Assembly (NCBI GenBank): GCA_023055355.1
Contig: JALJCS010000001.1
Span: forward strand, 53,821,381-53,885,380
Direction of reading: 5' to 3'
From: Agelaius tricolor
Taxonomy: Eukaryota; Chordata; Aves; Passeriformes; Icteridae
Length of the DNA stretch: 64,000 nucleotides
Part shown: positions 23,001 to 35,000 of the stretch, one piece after another
How the letters are laid out: the number at the start of each line of letters is the position of its first letter
How positions within the stretch are numbered: the first letter of the stretch is position 1
The notes under the pieces: model-generated
The model's database searches: none
Seen by the model: the letters and a program-made list of their open reading frames with translations, nothing else
Told to the model about the DNA's origin: nothing
Translations under genes and position numbers: made by a program

Positions 23001-26000
23001 AGAATTAGAATAACAGCAAGTTCAATGATGGTGAGCAAATGAAATTACTTTGTTGAATCTATCAATAAATATATGGATTGTTATACTGATACTTATATTA
23101 ATTTTTCAGACCAAACATTAAAAGAAATGTCTTAATTTTTTACTAATAATTTATACATTAATGTTGCAGTACCAAAAGTACAGCATCACAAGTTGGTGGA
23201 TGAGGAAGGTGGTTGTCCCCCTCTGCTCTGCAGGGGTGTGGCCTCCCCTTGAGCACTGTGTGCAGTTTTGGGCACTGCAGTATAAAAAAGATATTAGACT
23301 ATTAGAGAGTGTCCAAAGGAGGACAGCAAAGATGGTGGATGGCCTGGAGGAGGCCACATGAGGAGTGGCTGAGGTCACTTGGCTGTTCAGCCTGGAGGAG
23401 ACTGAGGGGAGACCACTGCAGTCACAAATTCCTTGTGAGGGGAAGCTGAGAGGCAGACACTGATCTCTTCACTCTGGTGACCAGTGACAGGACCTGAGGG
23501 AATGGCCTGAAGCTCTGTCAGGGAAGCTTTAGATTGGATATCAGGAAAAGTTTTTCACCCAGGGGGTGGGTGAGCACTGGAACAGGCTCCCCAAGGAAGT
23601 GGTCATGGCCCCAAGCCTGACAGAACTCAAGCAGCTTTTGGACAATGCTCTCAGGCACATGGTGTGATTCTTGGGGTGGTCTTGTGTAGGACCAGGAGTT
23701 GGACTTCTATGATCCTTGTGGGTCACTTGCAACGCTAAGTATTTTATGATTCTATGAAAATTTCTATTAGTTAAGGATGAACTTTTAAGATTCCTCTGCT
23801 AAGAGGAATTGGTTTTTCTTCTGGTCTTTGGAACCATCGGGATAATGTCACCAAAATATGAAATGTAAAGCTTACTTTTTGTAATTTATTTGGTGATTTT
23901 GTAATTATCAGTTTCTAAAGTCTTTACAGATAAAACTATTAAACTGAAGTTGCAGAGCACTTAAGTCCAAGGTTCAGATTTTATGGCCTCATTAGTATGG
24001 CTGATTCCATTATTTCAGATATTCCTCTCTTCTGCATTTTGCTTCCTGCTTTGAACAAAATAACCTAAAAGCTGTTCATGCTTACTTCTCACAGGACTAT
24101 CCCATAGAAGATGAACTTCGTTTGTTGTTGGTGTCTTTACCTCAGACTGGGCTTGATCCATGTGTTCAGTACTTCACATCTCTTGCATTACGTGAAAGTA
24201 GCCAGACTCTTGCTGCGCAAATGGTGAGTTCCCATCTGCAGAACAGAACTGCTTGGGTTCTTTGTGCCTGCAGAGCTCGAAGATATAAATTCTTTTCTAT
24301 ATTTTTTATCATTGTGAGAGGAAGAGAAGTACAGACACTTTGTGAGTGTAGAACATGAGCAAGATCTCTTCTAAATACAGTTTGTCTGCTTGAAAGCTTG
24401 TTTATATTTTTAGTCGTACTAGTTGAAAGGTGTAGTTAAGGAGTATATCCTTCCCATTAAGCAAACATTTCAACACTCTGTTGAAAACATTCCTTCCCCT
24501 TATAGTGCTCATAAAATGATTTTTCACATTTCATCTTACTGTTGTTTGAATGTTCTTTTACTGATGAGATGATTAAACCTCTCTTAAGTCTCTAGTAAAA
24601 TGGTAGGTTATTAGCACACCTTAAATAGTAAACTCTGTTACATCACTTGGAAGTGCCTCTTTGAAATAGGTCCCCCAAACCAGAACTGCAGTAGTCTGTG
24701 GTCTGTTTGGACCTGGATCTAGGAATTCTCCAAATGTGTCTGTGCAGCAACTTCCTAAGTGGCTTTAGGAATGTCATTTAAAGTGCCATTATTGTTTAAA
24801 AATAATATTTATGTCAGTTTGATCCACTCTCTCTTGTGAATTTTACTTTTTGTTGTTTAAAAGTTCTAACTTTCTTAATCAGTGATTGTTATTTTTTAGA
24901 AGATGCAATAACAAAAATGAATGTCATTTTAATAACAATGCTTGTCAGTCTTGGTTTAGAGTTTCCAGAGTGCAATAACTCCTTATTTTCTATGACAGAG
25001 TTATGTGTGCTATTTTTACACTATCACTCCTTTACTATTTTCACAGCCAGAGCTCGTGCTACAAAGGGAGCTTTGGTAAGACATCACACTTGGAAGTATT
25101 TTGATTTTTATCGAGGTTATGTTGGTCTTTCTGCTGTGTGATTGAGAGACTGGTCTTCTGAGGCTGTGCCACATATTGAAGACCTTTCTTCCTCCTCTTC
25201 TAAGTTTTGCAAGTCTAGAGTTACGCTGATTCTTGCTTTTTTATGCTTAAGCAAATGATCTTAAAAGATGACATTCATTAACAAAATGAAAATAATACAT
25301 TTTCCCCTTTTATTTTATGTTTTGAAGTTAATAGACTAAGGAAACCACACTGAAAATGTAGTTAATATTTCCAGTTAAAAATAGTAAATACTTTTATGAT
25401 GTACTGTTGTGTTATTTGTACGTTTTGAGAAGTGCATGCATGCTGTGCACTCTTTAAAGCAATTTCTATAGATCATTACACACTTAACATTCTAGATTAG
25501 AAATTTTTTTTTTATGTAGCCATTTGAAATGTGTTGCTATTTTTATGGTTTTTCATTTCAGGGAGGCTTATGGTGTTTTGGAGGAAATGGACTTCCATAT
25601 TGTGAGACATTGAGTAAAGTCCCTTCAGAGACAGTGGAACTCTTTTGCTTGCAGGCTTTAGTACAGCATTCTAAGGTAATTTGTCTTTAAACTGTAACTG
25701 AAAAGCTACATGTATAGACATTCCTCTCCAATGCACTCTCATGTATTGGGAAGGAGTTGTCATTTCCTTGTCTCCCACCCCTTTCTCCTTCTGTAAGAAT
25801 GTTTAAACAGCTGAGATGGGTGTGAAATGAGCACTTTCCTGTAACACTGTAGGGTTTTTTTCACATGAGGAAGTGTCTGTAAGTTTTGTTGTTGTTTCTT
25901 ATTCACCCTTACAAGTTCCCCTGTACTATAAAAGTATGTGTCTTTGAAGAGGTAAAAGGGCAGCTCTGAGGATGTAATGCCTGGTTTTCACAAAGCAAAA

Positions 26001-29000
26001 TAGTGTCATGAATTCACGCCAATTAGAAACCAGAACAGAATGCAAACCTTACCCATGCACAAAGGTAATCTTTGGGCAGAATATTGCACAGCAAACAGCT
26101 AATAATACAGTGGTCTTCCCAGCTGCTTTTGCAGACACAGATGAGGAGTATGGAAGACATTTTGTAACAGTGTTGCTTCTTGTTTCCTATTGCTACATTT
26201 TTCTGAATTCTGTTGTTCAGATGATGTTTCTGATGCTTCTGCTTAATTGTTCAGAAGCCTAGAATGCTGAAAAACAGTGTCGAGAACACCAAATGGTTAC
26301 TGATAATTGGGATGGAAAAAGTGCAGCTTCCTGGTATTCTTTTCACATCTTTCACATACATAGAAATTCTGACTTAGTCTAGAATTTGTTATATTCGAGA
26401 TTTTCAGTTTAAGCAAGTTGTGACTGTACTCATTCCAAATGCCTGTTGAAAGCTACAGGCTTGAGGATATCAGCAGTTCCAAAGCCACTCTGCATATTCA
26501 TCTGGACTAAATTGTTTGTCTTAGGATCAGTAATGATAGCAGTACTATTTGGAATATAAAAAAATCTTTTTCATTTTGAAGAGAAGGAATTATAATGATT
26601 GCATTTTGGGTGGTGGACAAGTGGCTCTGGTTGAGATAGTGCTTTAGCAAATACAGACAATTGACCTGTTCAGACTCTCGAACTTGAGTTGAAATTTGAT
26701 CATGCCAAGTGGAGACCATTTCATCTCCCTCAGACATGAAGAAGGGTAGAGAGGTAATACTCACAGATTTTAAAGTTGTCAATTCATGGGAATTATGCAT
26801 TTTGCATATTAAAACATCTATTTCCTCTTCAAACATGGCATAATAAATTCTAGATTAATCTAATTTCTGTGCAACAAGGGCTGTGTTATACCTGCTTCTT
26901 AAAACTCCCTAATTTATGAATTAACCTTTTGCAGAATGTCTATTTATTGTCACTGCATTTGCTTTGTAATGCCAGATTTCCTCTCACTGTGATAAAATTG
27001 AAGCTAAAGGAGGCCTCCAGCTACTGCAGAGGATATATCAGCTACGTAAAGATTCAGCAAAGATCCAGAGGAACATAATCCGCATTATTGGGAATATGGC
27101 TTTGGATGAACATCTGCACTCATCCATAGTACGTGCAGGTAAAAGGAAAGCTCTCTCAGTGGTAGATTTCTACTCAAAAAGTTTCAGATAATTAAATAAA
27201 AGAAATAAATAGAAAATGTCAATATGCTGTTCTATAAATCCAAGCAGATGTCTGCCTGTTTAATACAGTGTGCATTTTTACACAAAGGAGAAGTAGCAAA
27301 GGCATGGGAAAAGATGGTGAGGGTGATTAAAAATTTGCAATGGCTGTGATATGAAGAACAAATAACTAGACTAAGATACTTAGCATGGAAAAAGCAACTG
27401 AAAGAGAATATGATGGAGATTTATAAAATTCTCTTCCCTGGCATAGAGAAGGCAAAGAGGGAATGGTCATCTGCTGTTTGTTGTAATGCAAGACCAAAGG
27501 TTCTTGTACATTAAATTATAAAAAGAGAGAACAAATAAATAGTATTTTCCATATATTGCATGACCAAAATAAAAGTTGCCACAAAACATGGTGGTTGAAG
27601 ACTCACAGAGCTTCAAAGAGTGATGAGACAAATTCATGAAATGAAAAATCCATAAAGTTCTACAAATGGAAACAAAGTTGACTGCTGAAAATCTGAGTGT
27701 ATAGACTAGAATCAGAACTGTATAATTGTCCTTTTGTATTCTTATTCTTATATTGGTCTGCAGCTTCCATACTGCTCACTTCTGAAGAAAGGCAGCTGGA
27801 CATAAAGGCCTTTGTCCCGGGCTCTGGCACAATTCTTAAATTCTAATGATTGCTGAATCCATACATGTAGAAGAGATTGAAACAGGAGAGTCAGCAGCTC
27901 CCTGGGACAGAGCCCTCAGTACAAAAGGAATTTTAGACAGTGAATCAAACTCCAGAGATGAGCAGTTGGATACTTCTAGTCCAGAGTTGATAAAGCTTCT
28001 CTTTTATTGCTGGATGATGCATAAGAAGAAAGAACCTCTAAGGCTCTTTTTCTTGCAAAAACTGCTGGCATAGGAAGAAGAAAAACAGTAATGCACTGTG
28101 TAGTAGCTGTGATGGGGTATCTGGGAGTAGAGCACTTACTTTTGATTCTGAACAGTTATTTTTGACTCTTCATCTTGACTGCGAAATGCAAAACCAGAGA
28201 CCAAGCTAGTTTTAGTCAGACTATCTTCCATTGTGTTTGGAGAACTGAAAGTAGACTTCCGATAGTATTCTTCTTAAGTACAACTTTCACAGTGGTCAGC
28301 ATGTATTCTGCTTAGAAACATAATTTAAATACATTATTCTTAAATAAAGAATATAGTCCTCAAAGGTCCTAGTAGTTTTGTTAGTTTAAGGCAAAACTCG
28401 AATGTCAATTTGTTATTTTCCTCAGTTTACAGTAAATGGTTTTGAATTAGCAGCTTACCGACTATACTAGTAACAACATAATGTAATGGTTTTGAAACAA
28501 TGCTCATGAAGTAAATTCCCAGGTTTTATTTATGGACTTGACTGTAATGTAAGTGATTTATAGGCTGTTTTTGCTAGCAACAACAGGATTTATCAGGATT
28601 TTAAAGAAACGTGTGCATATGCACATAAAAACATTCCTTTACATTTCTCAGTAGTCTATGACAATTCCCTTCCGTATTTGAGAAAATTTTACGCCTTAGG
28701 TGCGGTATCATAAAGTGTTTGTCAGCCATATTATCTTTGACTTAAAATTTTATTGAGGATTGTACCCAATTTAATTGTCTTAAGTTTCTAATGTATAAAT
28801 AGTATACAAATTTTAGAATAGCGAAGATATTTTAATCACAAGAAAGTTTTTCTTATGCTGGATTTTAAAATTAGAAATTATTGTACTTTCACAGCAAGCA
28901 TCAATTTTTTTACCTGCCATTGCTCCTGTAGGTTGTTTTCTATACCTTTCTTATGCTTTAAGCTTCACTGTCTCCATCTTCCTGGCATTTTACCTGCAAA

Positions 29001-32000
29001 AAGAGATCTGAGATCTGTTCTTGCTACAGCTGTACTGACCTGCTGATACACTTTCTTTTTCTTCTGAGAAGGGGTTCTTCTTCAGATCATAAGATGAACA
29101 GTCATAAAATACATCTGAATTTTTGAATTTAGGAGATTCCACTTAGCTAGCCTTTACTTTCCTGAGGTAAAGAGTAGATTGAAATAATTTATTTTGACAT
29201 TGCCGTTCTTAAGTTTTAACATCTATTTTCAGATGTATGGTTTGATGGTTGATGTTTCTGAATTCTGTTGTTCAGATGATGTTTCTGTTAGTTGACCTGC
29301 CCCTTCCTTTTCTCAATGTAGGTTGGGTTTCTGTTCTTGCTGAAGTAATGAAGTCCCCATACATCATTCAGTCTTCTCATGCATCCAGAGCTTTGGCTAA
29401 TCTAGACAGGGACATGGTGAAAGAAAAATATGCAGATGGTGTTTATGTCTTACATCCACAATATCGTAGCAGGTAAAGTAGGAGTCATTGTACATACTGT
29501 ACTTGGAGTTACTTGTTCTGCTGTTCTGTTACAAAACTTTGGAAGAGTTGACATCAGAGTGCTGCTGTACTGATGTTACCTTGCCTCTCCTGTTCTTTGG
29601 TGGGTTGAAAGGACTGAACTTAGATTCTCAAGTAGAAGAACAGTAAAAGTGGTTGGAGCAGTCCCTAGGTGTGGACAGAGTATTACTGTAATGCATGGAA
29701 AATCTGAACACAAGACATGAAATTAATTGCTGCTTTGTGTGGGTTGCAACTGTTTAACCTTTGCACTTTTTCTTGGGATATAGTGCCTTGTAATTATTCT
29801 ACTGGCAACAGCACATGTTGGCATAAGTTGCAGTAAATTTTCATCCTCAGTAACAGTGGTTGTGTGTCTGGGACTAAAGCAGTCTCCAGCGTGGGTGTCA
29901 GTAGTAACTGTTCCCTGGGTCATTGGTGTTACTCTGGTTACAGTGAAGATCTAATGTGATAATAAGGCTGGAGCTACCAAGCCACATGAACAGTGGCTGG
30001 CAGGAAAGGTGTTTTTCATTATAGAGAATTATGATTTATGATATGGATACTTTCCATACCTCATTTTATATCTTTCTTCTGTGTGGTTCCCTAATTGTTG
30101 TTTTTATCTGAGTATGCTCTTTGAAATATCATGAAATGTTGTCCATAAGGTAAGAAGTCACATGTCATGTTAAAAAAAGCATTTTGGCATCCCTTAGGTT
30201 AAAAGTTCCAATTTGCTAAAAGGACAGGTACCACATATCTCTTACAATTTCCTTTTGCTTGATCAGCCAGCCTGTCAGAGCAGACATCCTCTTTGTTCAT
30301 GGGCTTTTGGGAGCAGCATTTAAAACCTGGCGGCAGCAGGACATTGACCGGCATTTGGATAGAAAGGCCTCAGAAGGGGAAGAGGAATACACTCAGTGCT
30401 GGCCAAAGGTAAAACAAACAGTAACATTTTCACATGTGGCTGCTCATTCAGGAGAGCTGTCCCGAGCATCTAGAAGGACACTGTCTGGCAGATGTCTTTT
30501 TTTCATTCAATTACTTGTAGTCTGTTATACAAGTGGCAGTTTCCAAGTTCCTGGTAAGTTTTTGTTAATGACTTGTTTGTTGTTCTTGCAAGGAAAAATC
30601 CCTGCTAAGTTTTATGTTCTCAACATCATTCACATGCTAGTGAAAGAGGTGGCAATGGCTGATTTCCTTATGCTCTCTCTTCTTTTTTTTTTTTCTTTTT
30701 TTAATGGAACATTATTGCTGAGGAAGATTTATATAATAACATTTTAAATTAAGTTCCCTTTCTTACCTAGGTGTCTGAGTACCTTACTTTGAGCAGATTG
30801 CTATTTAAGTATTGTTGGTGAATAAGTAATTACTGCTCCAAGCAAACACGCTGGTATAGCCACTAAAAGTATCTCTATGAAACTTGAACTGATCAGTCCT
30901 GTTGGTAATCTTAGTACCTCGTTTCACCCAGGAGAGGGAGCCAGGAATGCACGAGTTAGAGATGAATCTCCACTCTCTGCCTGCTTTGTGCCTCAGACAC
31001 AATCTAAGAGTTCACCAGCATGTGATAAAAGAATGACAATCCAGGTGTAACATATATTTGGGGATTAACTGAAGAGCAAAAGTCTTTCTTGATATTGTCC
31101 CCATAGTAACATCTTTTCTCCACTGCTTTCAAGAATTTAAGTACATCAATTATAAGCTCCTTTGGTTTTGCTTTTCTTTAATTTAGACATGGCTTGCTAC
31201 AGACTGTCCTTCCCTTAGAATCATATCTGTGGAGTATGACACTCATTTGAGTGACTGGAAAGCAAAATGTCCTGTTGAGGCTCAAAGGTAAGAAATGCAG
31301 CATCTGCAGTTTGGAGGCAGGGGCAGGACACAGACCTGTAAAGCTGATCATTGGGATCACCTACTCTGAAAGAGTCAATTTAACTTTTACTGTTGCTTTG
31401 AAAAATCAAATTAGGAGAAATATTAAGTATAGTCATGGTATGCTGAAGTTTTTAGCCTCATGGATAGCTACATGTGGCAATTTCATGAATTCTTACAGTC
31501 TGTTTTGCTTCATGTTAAGGGAGACAGTAAATGATGCTATTAGTTAATGAAAATACAACTTTATATCTTAAGAGGTGTCTTTTTTTAAAGTGACACAATA
31601 ATGCTTCATAAGCACAGCAAAAAAATCACTGTACTGTGGCTTTATACTCCTGATAAAATGAAGCATATATTTGCATAGAATCATTTAGGTTGGAAAAGAC
31701 CCTTCAGGTAATCAAGTACAATCATTAACCCAGCACTGCCAAGGCCACCACAAAACAATGTTCCTAAGTGCCACATCCACATGCCTTTTAAAAGCTTCAA
31801 GGAATGGGGACTCAAGCACTTCCTGGGAAGCCTGTTTCAGAGCATCACAGCCCTTTTGATGAAGAAATTTTTCCTAATAGCCAACCTAAACCCTCCCTGT
31901 TATCTCTTGTCCCTGTCATTGTTCTGTGGGAGAAGAGGCCAACCCCCACCCAGCTACACCCTCCTTTCAGGTGGCTGTAGAGAGTGGTAAGGTCCTCCCT

Positions 32001-35000
32001 GGGCCTCCTTTTCTCCAGGCTAATTGATCCCTCAGCCTCTCCTCACAGGACTTGTGCTCCAGACCCTTCACTGGCTCCATTGTCCTTCTCTGGACCTGAT
32101 GTAGAGCCTCAATGTCATTGTTGTAGTGAGAGGCCCAAAACTGAACACAGGACTTGAGGTGCTGCCTCACCAGTCCCTTCCCTAGTCCTGCTGGCCACAC
32201 TGTTTCTGATACAAACATACTGTTGTTCAAAAAATGTTTCTTTGGTGATAAAATACAATAACTGTATCTTCAATCAGAGTGTAATTACCCTTGCCAGAGA
32301 AATGCTGTTTTTACTGACCTTGAAGAGGATAGGTTAGAGGAAGATGCTACCTCCAAACATGTTGAAAAATAAGAACACTTTGAGCCTGTAAAGGATTTCT
32401 GTCTTGAATAGAATTTGGTTATTAGGTTCAGTGATCTTTGAATCAGAATCCTTCAAACATTTATGCAGATATTTAAATATGTAACCAATATTGTAAATTC
32501 GACTTCTGTACTGCAGCAAGGGCAGGTGCATGGCTGCTTACAGGTTAAGAATCTGAAAATTAATAGTGTTTTTTGTGCAGGGAAGAAAGAAAATTCAACA
32601 TGTATAATAGACTGGGAATGTGGTACTAGTTCATTCCCTCCCCTCTCTGGCAATTATTGCATTAAGGAAAACATGTAAGCAGGGAGAAAATGAGGAACAT
32701 GTGACTGTTAATTGCCTATTTGAAATTAGGCAGAAAAATTACAGTAAGGAGCATGTAGGTGGTTACCTGTGCAGGTCCAAGAAGACTGGAATTGGCTTTA
32801 AATTGCACCAGGGGAGTTTAGATTGGGTATTAGGAAGAAATTCTTCACTAAAAGCATTGTCAAGCCCTGGAAGAGGCTTGACACCTGGGGAAGTGGTTGA
32901 GTCCTGATCCTTGAAGATAATATAAAGACAGGCAGATAAGGGTCTTAGGGACATGGGTTTGTGGTGGACTTGTCTGTCTTTGGGCTAGCAGTTGGACTCC
33001 ATGATCTTGTAGGTCTTTTAAACGTAAATGATTCTGTGATTCTAAGAAAACTCTTCTTGTGTCTGTCTGGAGCAAGTATGTTAAAAGAAATAAACAGATT
33101 TCCTTTTTATTTCCCAAAGATAACATCTTTTTCATTACAAAATGGAAAATTGCATTACCAACTATTTATGATCACCCAACCAAAATATTTGATAATTTTA
33201 TGTGGTTAATAATAAATGAAAGATATTGAAGATATTTTTAACTAGCAGCAACAATGAGGTTGCAGTAGAAAAACAACCTTAGGTTTGATCTTAAATATAC
33301 AGTCTCATTCACTGTTTCAAAAGTGAATTTTTATGTCTCTCTGCTAGCCTAGAGCGTACTGTTCATCTGAAAAGACACATTTGATTATTCTTTTCATATG
33401 TGCTATAAAGCAATTTCTAGTGAGAATGCTGTGACCAATAGAGATGAAGTGAATTATTTTGCACAGTGGTTGCCCCCATATCCTGATGTTTTCATTACTG
33501 AAGGGCCTTCTGTGTTTGATTCTTGTTACACTGCAAGGAGCAAAGTAAAGTGCAAGTGTTGCACTTTCAAGCTTGGATTGGGCATTGGCATTGGTTTTGT
33601 TTTGGTTCTACCACAGATTCATTTTCAAACTTTAATGTGTAGCTTATCCTTTCCACAGCTCAGTCTTCTTGTTTATAAAATGGAGATTATTGTGCTTTCA
33701 TACTATTCCAGTAGAAAGCATTTGGAGATTGTCTGGCAAGTGTAACTGACATTGGTTGTGATTTTTTAAATGTACTGGTTGATTATGCACTTAGTTTTTA
33801 AATTTCTGTGCATTGCTCCATATTTTGAGCATTGTTTAGCAAAGCGTGTGTGAGGTGTGTTCATGTTGCAGAGTCTAAAGTTCATTATGTGTTGATGTTG
33901 CTTTCATAGAATTACAACTGTTTTGCTACAATGTGTATAATGAAACGATTTAAAACTCCATAAAACAACTTGTCAAGAAAACAGAAATATTTGCTGAGCA
34001 AAATTAAAGACTTCCTAGCAAGAGCAAGAAATTGAATTTAGCTCAATTCCCATTGTCCTTGTGAAGCGATCCTTACAAAAGTTCTTGGCCTTTTTCAATG
34101 TAGAAACAATAATTAAATAATTATTATTTGTTTACCTAATTCACTTTCATAAATGTGCAGCACTAAAATTCATTGTGTTTTAACATTGCCTTTTAACCTG
34201 TCATGCTCCATGATGCCTGTGTTTGTATTTTCTGTGCAGGGAGTCTATTGCTTTCAGGAGCAGTGAGCTGCTTGACAAGCTCAAAGCTGCTGGGATTGGA
34301 GACAGACCTCTGGTGTGGGTATCCCATAGCATGGGTGGTAAGCGTGTTGCCTGTTTGATATAAAGCATTTATTTGCATTAAAGATTTCAGAATAAGCCAT
34401 TAACCAAATTCAGGTAGAAATGCAATTATTCAGAATAGTTTATTTAAAAAATTGGCAAAGACCTAAAAATGAAAAACAGATTTCTATTTTCTTAATGCAT
34501 TATATTTAATAGCATATAGGTTTTGAAAGGATTGTTATTGCTGTTTGTTCTTACTGTGTTGATTTAAAAACTCAATGAGTTGAAATTCATGTAAGTGGAA
34601 ATCCAGAGGCAAAATTTTCTCCATGATCAGGCATATAGTAAATGTCATTAGCAACACATAACAGAAATCAAATTTGGATTTGCATCATTCATTGACATTT
34701 TATATTGATGCCTCCTCAAGCGTGATTTGGGTTTTTTTCAAGTTAATCTTACATATTTGACAATCTAAGGACTAATCAACCAAGGCAAGAATATGGTTAG
34801 TTGTCTCATGGTTAATATAGCATGGCCATTATTTCCCAGTGATTTAAATCCCTGCATTAATTCAGCTTCTGTTGCCAGGTCTTCTAGTCAAAAAGATGCT
34901 GGTGGATGCTTCCAAGAATCCAGAAATGGATAAAATTGTAAACAACACCAGAGGAATCATATTTTATAGTGTACCTCACCATGGTTCCCAGCTGGCTGAA

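Noticed and set aside
30259..30747. 162-codon open frame in SERAC1
   Set aside because: Only 30267-30408 is exon; after the GTAAAA donor the frame runs into intron with hydrophobic, T-rich codons.
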